Assembly: GCF_041410465.1 (NCBI RefSeq)
Contig: NZ_CP166961.1
Location: forward strand, 2,976,001-3,040,000
Source: Thalassotalea sp. 273M-4
GTDB lineage: Bacteria > Pseudomonadota > Gammaproteobacteria > Enterobacterales > Alteromonadaceae
Reading direction: 5' to 3'
DNA length: 64,000 bases
Shown in pieces: positions 57,495 through 64,000 of the stretch. The notes beneath the pieces are model-generated. The model had not been told where the DNA came from. It did not search any database and saw only the letters and a program-made list of their open reading frames with translations. Position 1 is the first letter of the stretch, and each line of letters opens with the position of its first letter. Position numbers and translations under genes: made by a program.

Positions 57495-58055
57495 ATGAGC
57501 ACAAAAGAACCTCGGCAACAAAACCAAGATCAGCAAATCAAAAAAACGGTCACCAAATTGGTGGTTACCGTTGTGGCGATGTTTGGCTTCGGTTTTGCCT
57601 TGGTTCCTTTATACGATGTGTTCTGTGAAATCACCGGGTTAAATGGCAAAACCGCCAGCACGGCAACAACCTATACGGCCGACGGTGTTGATACCTCGCG
57701 TCTGGTTACTGTCCAATTTATTAGCCGCACGGCACAAGGTGCGGCATGGGCTTTTAAGCCTGAAATGAACAGCATAAAAGTGCACCCAGGTGAAATGAAA
57801 TTTATAAAATTTTACGCCAAAAATGAATCTAAAAGAGATGCCATCGGACAAGCTATTCCCTCGGTATCACCAGGGATCGCGGCCAATTATTTTCAAAAAA
57901 TTGAATGTTTTTGCTTTAACCAGCAACCGCTCAAAATAAATGAAGATGTGTGGATGCCTTTGCAGTTTTATGTGGATCCCGAATTGCCCGAAGATATCAC
58001 TGAGTTAACTTTGTCTTACACCCTTTATGACGTAACCAAAGACAAAGATTCATAA
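57495..58055 (+). CDS. ctaG: Cytochrome oxidase assembly protein CtaG/Cox11
   Basis: A 186-residue copper chaperone that delivers CuB to subunit I. One membrane helix (about residues 20-42) with YDVFCEITGLNG after it, then a periplasmic immunoglobulin-like domain with the copper motif ECFCFNQQPL. Eight base pairs after coxA with its own ribosome binding site; typical position between coxA and coxC. Confidence 0.95.
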   Translation: MSTKEPRQQNQDQQIKKTVTKLVVTVVAMFGFGFALVPLYDVFCEITGLNGKTASTATTYTADGVDTSRLVTVQFISRTAQGAAWAFKPEMNSIKVHPGEMKFIKFYAKNESKRDAIGQAIPSVSPGIAANYFQKIECFCFNQQPLKINEDVWMPLQFYVDPELPEDITELTLSYTLYDVTKDKDS

Positions 58056-58084
58056 TGGCTACAGGTATTGCTTAGGAGAAAGCG

Positions 58085-58963
58085 ATGACGACAAAACAAC
58101 ATGAAAATTATTACGTACCCGCGCAAAGTCGTTGGCCGATTATTGGTGCCATTGCCCTGTTTCTAATCGCGGTTGGCGCTGGAGATTATGTCGCCAATTT
58201 AAATCAACAAGGTGGCTTTGGTGGCTGGGTATTATTAGCCGGTATTATCTTAGTCATTTATATGGTTGTTGGCTGGTTTGGCAATGTAATTGACGAGTCT
58301 ATGGCAGGTAAATACAGCGCTCAAATGGACAATTCATTTCGTCAAGGGATGAGCTGGTTTATCTTTTCTGAGGTGATGTTTTTTGCCGCCTTCTTTGGCG
58401 CATTATTTTACGCCCGAGTGATCGCCGTGCCTTGGTTAGGCGGTGCTGGTAATAACTTAGAAACCTTTCAAGTGTTATGGCCAGAATTTCAGGCCGCTTG
58501 GCCCTTAACCAAAACCCCAGACGGCACCACAACAGAAGCGATGGGATGGGGTGGTTTACCTTTGTATAACACCATTTTGCTGCTTAGTTCGTCGGTTACT
58601 GCGCATTTTGCTCATGTCGCATTGGAGCAAAATAAACGCGCAGCATTAAAAGCGTGGTTAGGCTTAACCATTTTACTGGGTGTGGCGTTTTTAGTGTTAC
58701 AAGTGGAAGAGTATATTCACGCTTATTCCGTGATGGGTTTAACACTGGCCAGTGGTATTTATGGCAATACGTTTTATATGTTAACCGGTTTTCATGGCTT
58801 GCACGTTACCTTAGGAACTATCATGCTTATTGTGATGTTTATACGGGTATTTAAGGGTCACTTTACCCCAGATAATCACTTTGCATTTCAAGCGGCCAGT
58901 TGGTATTGGCATTTTGTTGATGTGGTCTGGGTCTTACTGTTTTTCTTTGTTTACGTATTGTAA
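58085..58963 (+). CDS. coxC: Cytochrome c oxidase subunit III
   Basis: A 292-residue seven-helix subunit. FSEVMFFAAFFGALFYARV, SSSVTAHFAHVAL and FYMLTGFHGLHVTLGTIMLI are the family blocks; the C-terminal ASWYWHFVDVVWVLLFFFVY is complete. It stabilises the catalytic core. It has a TAGGAG ribosome binding site 30 bp after ctaG and ends the first half of the operon. Confidence 0.96.
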   Translation: MTTKQHENYYVPAQSRWPIIGAIALFLIAVGAGDYVANLNQQGGFGGWVLLAGIILVIYMVVGWFGNVIDESMAGKYSAQMDNSFRQGMSWFIFSEVMFFAAFFGALFYARVIAVPWLGGAGNNLETFQVLWPEFQAAWPLTKTPDGTTTEAMGWGGLPLYNTILLLSSSVTAHFAHVALEQNKRAALKAWLGLTILLGVAFLVLQVEEYIHAYSVMGLTLASGIYGNTFYMLTGFHGLHVTLGTIMLIVMFIRVFKGHFTPDNHFAFQAASWYWHFVDVVWVLLFFFVYVL

Positions 58964-58993
58964 AAAAAGGGTTTTGGTTTTTAGCAAAACCCT
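58962..58993 (-). terminator. Terminator of the DUF2909 gene
   Basis: AGGGTTTTG (58968-58976) and CAAAACCCT (58985-58993) form a 9-bp stem; on the minus strand it is followed by seven T residues. No T-run follows on the plus strand, so it serves the minus-strand DUF2909 gene, and its stem begins 4 bp after the coxC stop. Confidence 0.75.
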
Positions 58994-58996
58994 AGG

Positions 58997-59209
58997 TTAA
59001 TAGGGTCTCGGGTTAGGTTGAATAAAACCAAAAACGATACCCAGCAATATAATTAATACGATGATGGCCGACATCAAGACCCGTCGGCCAATAAATTTAG
59101 ACATCGGCGGGTTATTCGGATCGTTTTTATTCATAATAAATAACGCTCTGAATAAGTTGTAAATCATGAATGCCAGTGCCACTAAAATGACAATTTTATA
59201 GATTTCCAC
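58997..59209 (-). CDS. DUF2909 twin-transmembrane protein
   Basis: A 70-residue protein with two membrane helices (about residues 3-22 and 43-62) joined by a polar loop with NKNDPNNPPMSKFIGRRVLM, the pattern of DUF2909. It is commonly found inside cox operons on the opposite strand, as here between coxC and surf1; the role is unknown, perhaps oxidase assembly. The GTG at 59209 has GGAG six bases upstream and is preferred over the TTG at 59236. Confidence 0.88.
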   Translation of the reverse strand: MEIYKIVILVALAFMIYNLFRALFIMNKNDPNNPPMSKFIGRRVLMSAIIVLIILLGIVFGFIQPNPRPY

Positions 59210-59268
59210 CGAAGTCTCCGTTAGTAAATGTTGCAAAGGCTAAAGCTGTACATCTTAAAGATGATTTT

Positions 59269-60048
59269 ATGAATGATTTAAACACCAAGTTCACATTAAT
59301 GCATCTGGTTCGAAGTTGGCGATGGCCATGGATACTATTTACCATGCTTATTTTTTTAGGATTAATCAAGCTTGGATTTTGGCAGTTATCGCGTTCAGAT
59401 GATAAACAACAGCGTCTGCAAAAAATTTCAGAACTCACGACAACACAGCCCCTTAGCTTGAGTCAAATTGTCTCCATTGGCGATAACATCAACGATTTGC
59501 CCGTGCGCTTAGAGGGCCGTTTCGATAATCAACAGCCCATATTACTAGACAATCAAACCCATCAAGGCAAATTAGGCTACCACGTTATTCAACGCTTTAT
59601 CGACAATTTAAGCGGACACCAGGTACTGGTCAATTTAGGTTGGGTGCAAGGTTCTCTTGATCGAACCATACTGCCATCACTGTCTCCGATAACAGGCACC
59701 GTTTCACTAGTCGCTCATGTGCGCTTGTTAGAAGACAACCGTTTTATCCAAGAAACGCCGCTAGATGCTACCCGTTGGCCTATGCGCATACAACAAATTG
59801 AACCTGAAAAAATCGCCCAGCTTATTAATAAAGACTTATTGCCCTTTGTTGTCTTGCTCGACAAACAAGAGCGCATTGGTTATCAAAAAAATTGGCAACC
59901 TGTGGTTATGCCCCCTGAGAAACATCGAGGGTATGCTCTACAGTGGTTTAGTCTTGCAACGGCCTGGTTGGTGTTAATGATTTGGGCCAGTTATAACAAT
60001 CTACATAATCGACAAAATAACAAAAATAAAGGTGACGCTAATGAGTAA
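59269..60048 (+). CDS. SURF1-family cytochrome oxidase assembly protein
   Basis: A 259-residue protein with two membrane helices, one near the N-terminus (WPWILFTMLIFLGLIKLGFW) and one near the C-terminus (ALQWFSLATAWLVLMIWASY), and a periplasmic domain with LDNQTHQGKLGYHVIQRF and VLVNLGWVQG. It assists haem a insertion into subunit I. It begins 59 bp beyond the divergently transcribed DUF2909 start and overlaps the next gene by 8 bp. Confidence 0.92.
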   Translation: MNDLNTKFTLMHLVRSWRWPWILFTMLIFLGLIKLGFWQLSRSDDKQQRLQKISELTTTQPLSLSQIVSIGDNINDLPVRLEGRFDNQQPILLDNQTHQGKLGYHVIQRFIDNLSGHQVLVNLGWVQGSLDRTILPSLSPITGTVSLVAHVRLLEDNRFIQETPLDATRWPMRIQQIEPEKIAQLINKDLLPFVVLLDKQERIGYQKNWQPVVMPPEKHRGYALQWFSLATAWLVLMIWASYNNLHNRQNNKNKGDANE

Positions 60049-60598
60049 ATCCGAGCATAGCAATTCTCGCCGCAGTTTTATTTTACTGTTAGCGGCATTT
60101 ATTATTCCTGTGGTATTGGCCAAATTTGCGCTGACCCAACAATGGTTTAATTACGGGGTAACCAACCTAGGCGAATTAATTGAAACCCCATTAACCCTTG
60201 CTGACGTTGGCATCGAAGCCCCCAAAACCAAACAATGGTTAGTGATATATTCGCTGCCACAAGAGTGTAATAAGCGCTGTCAGCATACGTTACTGGGAGT
60301 CCAAAACTCGTACTTTGCTTTGGGCCGAGAAACCCCGAGAGTGACCCCAATAGCCTTAACCCATTCTTCGGTAAATTTAGAGCAAATAAAGCAATTAGAT
60401 GCACGCCATTGGCAGGTGATAAGCGCACCAGCTCATGTTGCCACTGAGCTTTCAAGTTCGAAAGTCTATATTGCCGATCCCCTTGGCAATATCATCATCA
60501 GTTATCAACAACCTATCTCTGAAAACGAGGTCCCAAGCTTTGGCAAAGCCATGCTGAGCGATCTTAAAAAACTATTAAAATATTCAAGGATTGGCTAA
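60041..60598 (+). CDS. SCO-like thioredoxin-fold protein of the cox operon
   Basis: A 185-residue membrane-anchored protein of uncertain function. One N-terminal helix (SFILLLAAFIIPVVLAKFAL), then a thioredoxin-like domain with QWLVIYSLPQECNKRCQHTL. The CNKRC is a CxxxC motif like the copper site of SCO proteins but lacks the following Pro, and the copper His is not obvious. ATG 60041 has AAAGGTGA upstream and overlaps surf1. It probably acts in copper delivery or thiol reduction for CuA. A true sco1 lies at the end of the operon. Confidence 0.7.
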   Translation: MSKSEHSNSRRSFILLLAAFIIPVVLAKFALTQQWFNYGVTNLGELIETPLTLADVGIEAPKTKQWLVIYSLPQECNKRCQHTLLGVQNSYFALGRETPRVTPIALTHSSVNLEQIKQLDARHWQVISAPAHVATELSSSKVYIADPLGNIIISYQQPISENEVPSFGKAMLSDLKKLLKYSRIG

Positions 60599-61590
60599 TG
60601 AAAAGCACGCGAACCATTGTTGTAGCCGCCATTGTATTGGCAATTATAGTGATTACTTTAGGGGCTTATACCCGCCTCACCCATGCGGGTTTAGGCTGCC
60701 CTGACTGGCCGGGTTGTTATGGCTTTTTAGATGTCCCAAAAGGGGCTGAAGAAATTGCCAAAGCCGAACAAGCCTTTCCAGAGCGCCCCGTTGAACCACA
60801 AAAAGCATGGAACGAAATGATCCATCGCTATTTTGCCGGTACTTTGGGTCTGCTTATTGGCGCAATCTTTGTGTTGGCATTAAAGAATCGAAGGCAAGGC
60901 ACGCCAATTTTATTACCCACGTTGTTATTGGCCACGGTGATATTTCAAGCGGCGCTTGGGATGTGGACGGTAACCCTTAAACTGATGCCCGTGGTGGTGA
61001 TGGGACACCTTCTTGGCGGCTTTATAACCTTATGTTTGTTGTATCTGCTGTTTTTAAGGTTGACCCCTTATCGGGTTGTTGGCGGTGATTTTTCATTGCA
61101 AAAATACCACCGTTTTGCCTTAGTTGCGATCGCCATATTAACCCTACAAATATCCCTTGGGGGCTGGACCTCATCGAACTACGCTGCCTTGGTTTGTACC
61201 CAATTACCCATTTGCCAAGATGGGTGGTTGTCGCAACTGACCTTTAGTAATTCCTTTGATTTAATTCCACCAGCCCGCGAGACTTACGAGTTTGGATTTC
61301 TAAATCATGAGGAGCGAGTCACCATACATGTGATGCATCGCATTGGCGCGATTATTACCACCCTATTTATAGGCTGGTTAGTGTTTAATATATATCGCCA
61401 AGCTCAATCTCAATTTTTCCGCAAAAACGCTATCGTTATTGCTTTTATTCTTGGCTGCCAAGTGGCACTTGGGGTTAGCAATATTGTTTTTCAATTACCT
61501 CTTGCCGTTGCCGTTTCTCACAATGTGGTTGCGGTGTTGTTGATGCTAAGCCTAATTACTTTGGCTTATAGCCTTAAACGCAAGACTTAG
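60598..61590 (+). CDS. ctaA: Haem A synthase CtaA (COX15)
   Basis: A 330-residue eight-helix membrane enzyme oxidising haem O to haem [22 protein letters not shown] and [16 protein letters not shown] carry the first haem His residues; the second half repeats them with [11 protein letters not shown] and [11 protein letters not shown]. An extra Cys pair occurs in [12 protein letters not shown]. The start overlaps the previous stop by one base (TAATG). Confidence 0.95.
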   Translation: MKSTRTIVVAAIVLAIIVITLGAYTRLTHAGLGCPDWPGCYGFLDVPKGAEEIAKAEQAFPERPVEPQKAWNEMIHRYFAGTLGLLIGAIFVLALKNRRQGTPILLPTLLLATVIFQAALGMWTVTLKLMPVVVMGHLLGGFITLCLLYLLFLRLTPYRVVGGDFSLQKYHRFALVAIAILTLQISLGGWTSSNYAALVCTQLPICQDGWLSQLTFSNSFDLIPPARETYEFGFLNHEERVTIHVMHRIGAIITTLFIGWLVFNIYRQAQSQFFRKNAIVIAFILGCQVALGVSNIVFQLPLAVAVSHNVVAVLLMLSLITLAYSLKRKT

Positions 61591-61598
61591 GAGCCCGT

Positions 61599-62516
61599 AT
61601 GAGTAAAGTTATCGAAAATATGTCATCAAGCATCACTGCGAACGCCGTATCATGGCGTGATTACTATGAAATAACCAAACCCAGAGTGGTGGCGCTTTTG
61701 GTACTTACCGCTTTGGTTGGCATGAGCTTGTCGGTTCCTGGGGCGATTCCATGGCAAATTTTATTGCCCGCCATGTTAGGCATCGGTATGCTTTCGAGCG
61801 GGGCAGCAGCTTTTAATCACATTGTCGATCAAAAAGTCGATGCCATAATGGCCCGAACCCACAACCGTCCTTTACCCGATGGACGTTTGAGTAATGTGAA
61901 TGCGATTATCTTCGCGACCGCTTTGTCGTTTTTTGGTTTTGTAGTGTTATACGGCTTAGTCAATGCGTTAACCGCGTGGTTAACCTTATCGGGCTTGGTG
62001 GGTTACTCGGTTATTTACACCCTGTATTTAAAGCGAGCAACACCACAAAACATTACTATTGGCGGCCTTTCTGGTGCCATTCCGCCCTTGCTGGGATGGA
62101 CCGCAATGACCAATGAAATTCATCCTCATGCCCTGTTATTGGTTTTACTGGTATTTACCTGGACTCCCCCACATTTTTGGGCATTGGCGATTCACCGTAA
62201 AGATGAATACGCTAAGGTCAATATCCCGATGTTGCCGGTAACCCATGGCGTTAGTTTTACTAAAACTCAAATTTTGCTTTATACCATTTTACTGTTTATC
62301 GTTGGCTTATTGCCCTACTTGGTTGGCATGAGTGGTTGGTTGTACTTAGTGGGTGCCTGTGCATTAAATTTAATCTTTTGCGCTTATGCATGGAAACTAA
62401 AATTTAACCCAGAGCAAAGTACCGCGATGAAAACCTTCCGTTTTTCTATTGTGCATTTAATGTTATTGTTCATTATCTTATTGCTCGATCACTATTTAAT
62501 TCCAGGTAGCCTGTAA
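61599..62516 (+). CDS. ctaB: Protohaem IX farnesyltransferase (haem O synthase)
   Basis: A 305-residue UbiA-superfamily membrane enzyme. It adds a farnesyl group to haem B to make haem O, the CtaA substrate. [38 protein letters not shown] and [19 protein letters not shown] are family motifs. Starts at ATG 61599 with AGGAG; it ends 3 bp before sco1. Confidence 0.95.
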   Translation: MSKVIENMSSSITANAVSWRDYYEITKPRVVALLVLTALVGMSLSVPGAIPWQILLPAMLGIGMLSSGAAAFNHIVDQKVDAIMARTHNRPLPDGRLSNVNAIIFATALSFFGFVVLYGLVNALTAWLTLSGLVGYSVIYTLYLKRATPQNITIGGLSGAIPPLLGWTAMTNEIHPHALLLVLLVFTWTPPHFWALAIHRKDEYAKVNIPMLPVTHGVSFTKTQILLYTILLFIVGLLPYLVGMSGWLYLVGACALNLIFCAYAWKLKFNPEQSTAMKTFRFSIVHLMLLFIILLLDHYLIPGSL

Positions 62517-62519
62517 CGT

Positions 62520-63158
62520 ATGAACAAAACGCTAGTATTTATCTTGGCGGTGGCAGCTGCCGCCCTCGGGGTTTTCTTTTATCAATATCAACAACAGCAA
62601 AGTGAACCCGAGCATGCTTTGCTTTACCCGCAGCCACGGTTGTTAAGTGACTTTGAGCTCACCGATCATAATGGCCAGTCGTTTAGTAAAGCCCAACTGC
62701 AAGACAAATGGAGTTTATTTTTTATTGGTTACACCTCTTGCCCAGATGTTTGTCCAATGACCTTACAAGAGCTCACCTACATTTATCCTAAATTGCAGGC
62801 GCTCACCAACAATAAAGTGCAAGTGGTATTGGTTAGTGCCGATCCCAAACGTGATACTGTGAGCAAACTTAACAGCTATATTCGCTACTTTAACCCAGAC
62901 TTTGTTGCGGTTCGGGCTGAGCATGATGTGCTTTACCCCTTTACCCGTAACCTTGGCTTAATGTATGCGATTGCCGATACCAACGAAGAATACTATTTGG
63001 TGAATCACAGCGCCTCAATTGTGATGACCAACCCGCAAGGAAACATTCAAGCCATATTTAAACCCTTGCCGGCGACCGAGCCAGGCAGTATTCCAAGCAT
63101 TGACCAAGAAGCCTTAGTCACTGATTTTGAGAAAATTTACCACAAACTTAAGGAATGA
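62520..63158 (+). CDS. SCO1/SenC copper chaperone
   Basis: A 212-residue thioredoxin-fold protein anchored by one N-terminal helix. The copper-binding CPDVCP is preceded by FFIGYTS, and the His ligand is in VNHSASIV. It metallates CuA of subunit II. Last gene of the cox cluster; followed by 150 bp without a recognisable terminator. Confidence 0.94.
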   Translation: MNKTLVFILAVAAAALGVFFYQYQQQQSEPEHALLYPQPRLLSDFELTDHNGQSFSKAQLQDKWSLFFIGYTSCPDVCPMTLQELTYIYPKLQALTNNKVQVVLVSADPKRDTVSKLNSYIRYFNPDFVAVRAEHDVLYPFTRNLGLMYAIADTNEEYYLVNHSASIVMTNPQGNIQAIFKPLPATEPGSIPSIDQEALVTDFEKIYHKLKE

Positions 63159-63312
63159 TTTGCCTTAACAAAAACAAGGGTTGAAATTTAATCAACAGCG
63201 CCTTATCGTTGCTAATTATTGCGCTAACACAAAAGCACGATAAAAGTGACTGGTAATAAGGTCCTCATTATTGATAAAATTGAGCGAAATTTAGTAAGAA
63301 GAGCAGATTCAA

Positions 63313-64000
63313 ATGGGTAGAGCATACCAAAACCGCAAGGCCGACATGGCCAAAACGGCGGGCATGAAAACCAAGATTTATTCTAAATACGGTAAAGAAA
63401 TTTACGTTGTTGCGAAAAACGGCGGTCTTGATCCTGATGGTAACCTAGCGTTACGTCGATTAATCGACAAAGCGAAAAAAGATCAGGTTCCTGCGCATGT
63501 AATCAAAAACGCGATCGACAAAGCAAGTGGTGCCGGTGGTGAAAACTACGAACCAGCACGTTACGAAGGCTTTGGCCCAGGTGGCTGTATGGTAATTGTT
63601 GACTGTCTAACCGATAACAGCAACCGTACCATTAAAGACGTACGTCAAGCATTCACCAAAACCAATTCAAAAATTGGTTCTCAAGGCTCTGCCTCGTTTA
63701 TGTTTGATCATCAAGCGGTATTTTGCTTCAAAGGTGATGACGAAGAAGCCATTCTTGAAATGCTAATGATGAACGACGTAGACGTGACTGATGTGGAATT
63801 AGAAGACGGTATCATTACCGTATTTGCCCCTCACACTGAGTTTTACAAAGTCAAAACCACGTTAACCGATGAGATCCCTGGCATTGAATTTGAAATGGAA
63901 GAGATCACTTGGGTACCGCAAGACTACAAGAAAATCACTGACGAAGACGACAAAGCAAACTTTGAGAAGTTTATGAATATGTTGAATGACAGTGACGATG
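63313..64000 (+). CDS. yeeN: YebC/PmpR-family protein, YeeN type (cut at right edge)
   Basis: 229 codons are present with no stop; the family usually has about 240. The start [20 protein letters not shown] and [17 protein letters not shown] resemble YeeN rather than the YebC form that begins [20 protein letters not shown] and [19 protein letters not shown] follow. YebC proteins bind DNA or act at the ribosome; for YeeN the role is not settled. The gene is about 150 bp from sco1 and probably separate. Confidence 0.88.
   Translation, partial: MGRAYQNRKADMAKTAGMKTKIYSKYGKEIYVVAKNGGLDPDGNLALRRLIDKAKKDQVPAHVIKNAIDKASGAGGENYEPARYEGFGPGGCMVIVDCLTDNSNRTIKDVRQAFTKTNSKIGSQGSASFMFDHQAVFCFKGDDEEAILEMLMMNDVDVTDVELEDGIITVFAPHTEFYKVKTTLTDEIPGIEFEMEEITWVPQDYKKITDEDDKANFEKFMNMLNDSDD

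Noticed and set aside
1..64000. CRISPR arrays, tRNA/rRNA genes, prophage or known defence systems
   Set aside because: Scanning by eye found no regularly spaced repeats, no tRNA T-loop context in spacers and no integrase, restriction or toxin-antitoxin pair; short tRNAs could still be missed without a tool.

Overview
The window looks like chromosomal DNA of a marine gammaproteobacterium of the Alteromonadales, probably Colwelliaceae (Thalassotalea- or Colwellia-like). The evidence is gene content and order: an E. coli-like yigI/rarD/recQ neighbourhood, the uvrD/yigB/dapF/lysA/lptM/cyaY/hemCDXY block, a caa3-type cox operon, a laminarin-type beta-1,3-glucan locus and AT-rich spacers. No rRNA, tRNA, CRISPR array, prophage or complete insertion sequence was recognised.

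Positions 1-11850 hold a beta-1,3-glucan (laminarin-type) utilisation locus: a GH17 protein cut by the left edge, a very long phosphorylase best placed in GH149, a malectin-GH16 lipoprotein, a GH3, and on the other strand a GPH sugar symporter and a second GH3. Only the GH16 carries an export signal. The likely scheme is that polymer is cut outside, oligosaccharides enter, and phosphorolysis plus exo-hydrolysis happen in the cytoplasm.

Positions 11915-33220 are mostly housekeeping: a MATE pump, ubiA, recQ, a YigI-like thioesterase, rarD, an M48 peptidase paired with a DUF898 protein, uvrD behind a LexA box, a secreted S10 carboxypeptidase, yigB, DUF484, dapF, lysA, lptM, and divergently cyaY and hemCDXY. 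xerC, normally between the DUF484 gene and yigB, is missing.

Positions 33300-45830 hold an exported PF20091 alpha/beta-hydrolase-domain protein, a 264-bp MITE inserted exactly in the start codon of a small DUF3149-type membrane protein gene (which also carries a frameshift), plsB, nhaA with an upstream Rap1a/Tai-like secreted protein, nhaR, a TraF-like barrel protein, a cytochrome b561 and fumC.

Positions 45960-53760 hold a Fur-box/TonB siderophore receptor, a desaturase plus ferredoxin reductase operon with a FabR/DesT-like operator, two different HTH-plus-membrane regulators, and lexA with two SOS boxes. Positions 54329-63158 are the cytochrome c oxidase operon coxB-coxA-cox11-coxC, a convergent DUF2909 gene, then surf1, a SCO-like protein, ctaA, ctaB and sco1. 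coxB carries two tandem 140-residue cytochrome c modules. A YeeN-type YebC-family gene runs off the right edge.

I found no clear, wholly new multi-gene system. The most unusual points are the MITE that rebuilds a start codon, the co-transcribed Rap1a-like/NhaA pair, the all-cytoplasmic glucan phosphorolysis set, the duplicated heme c module of CoxB and the missing xerC.
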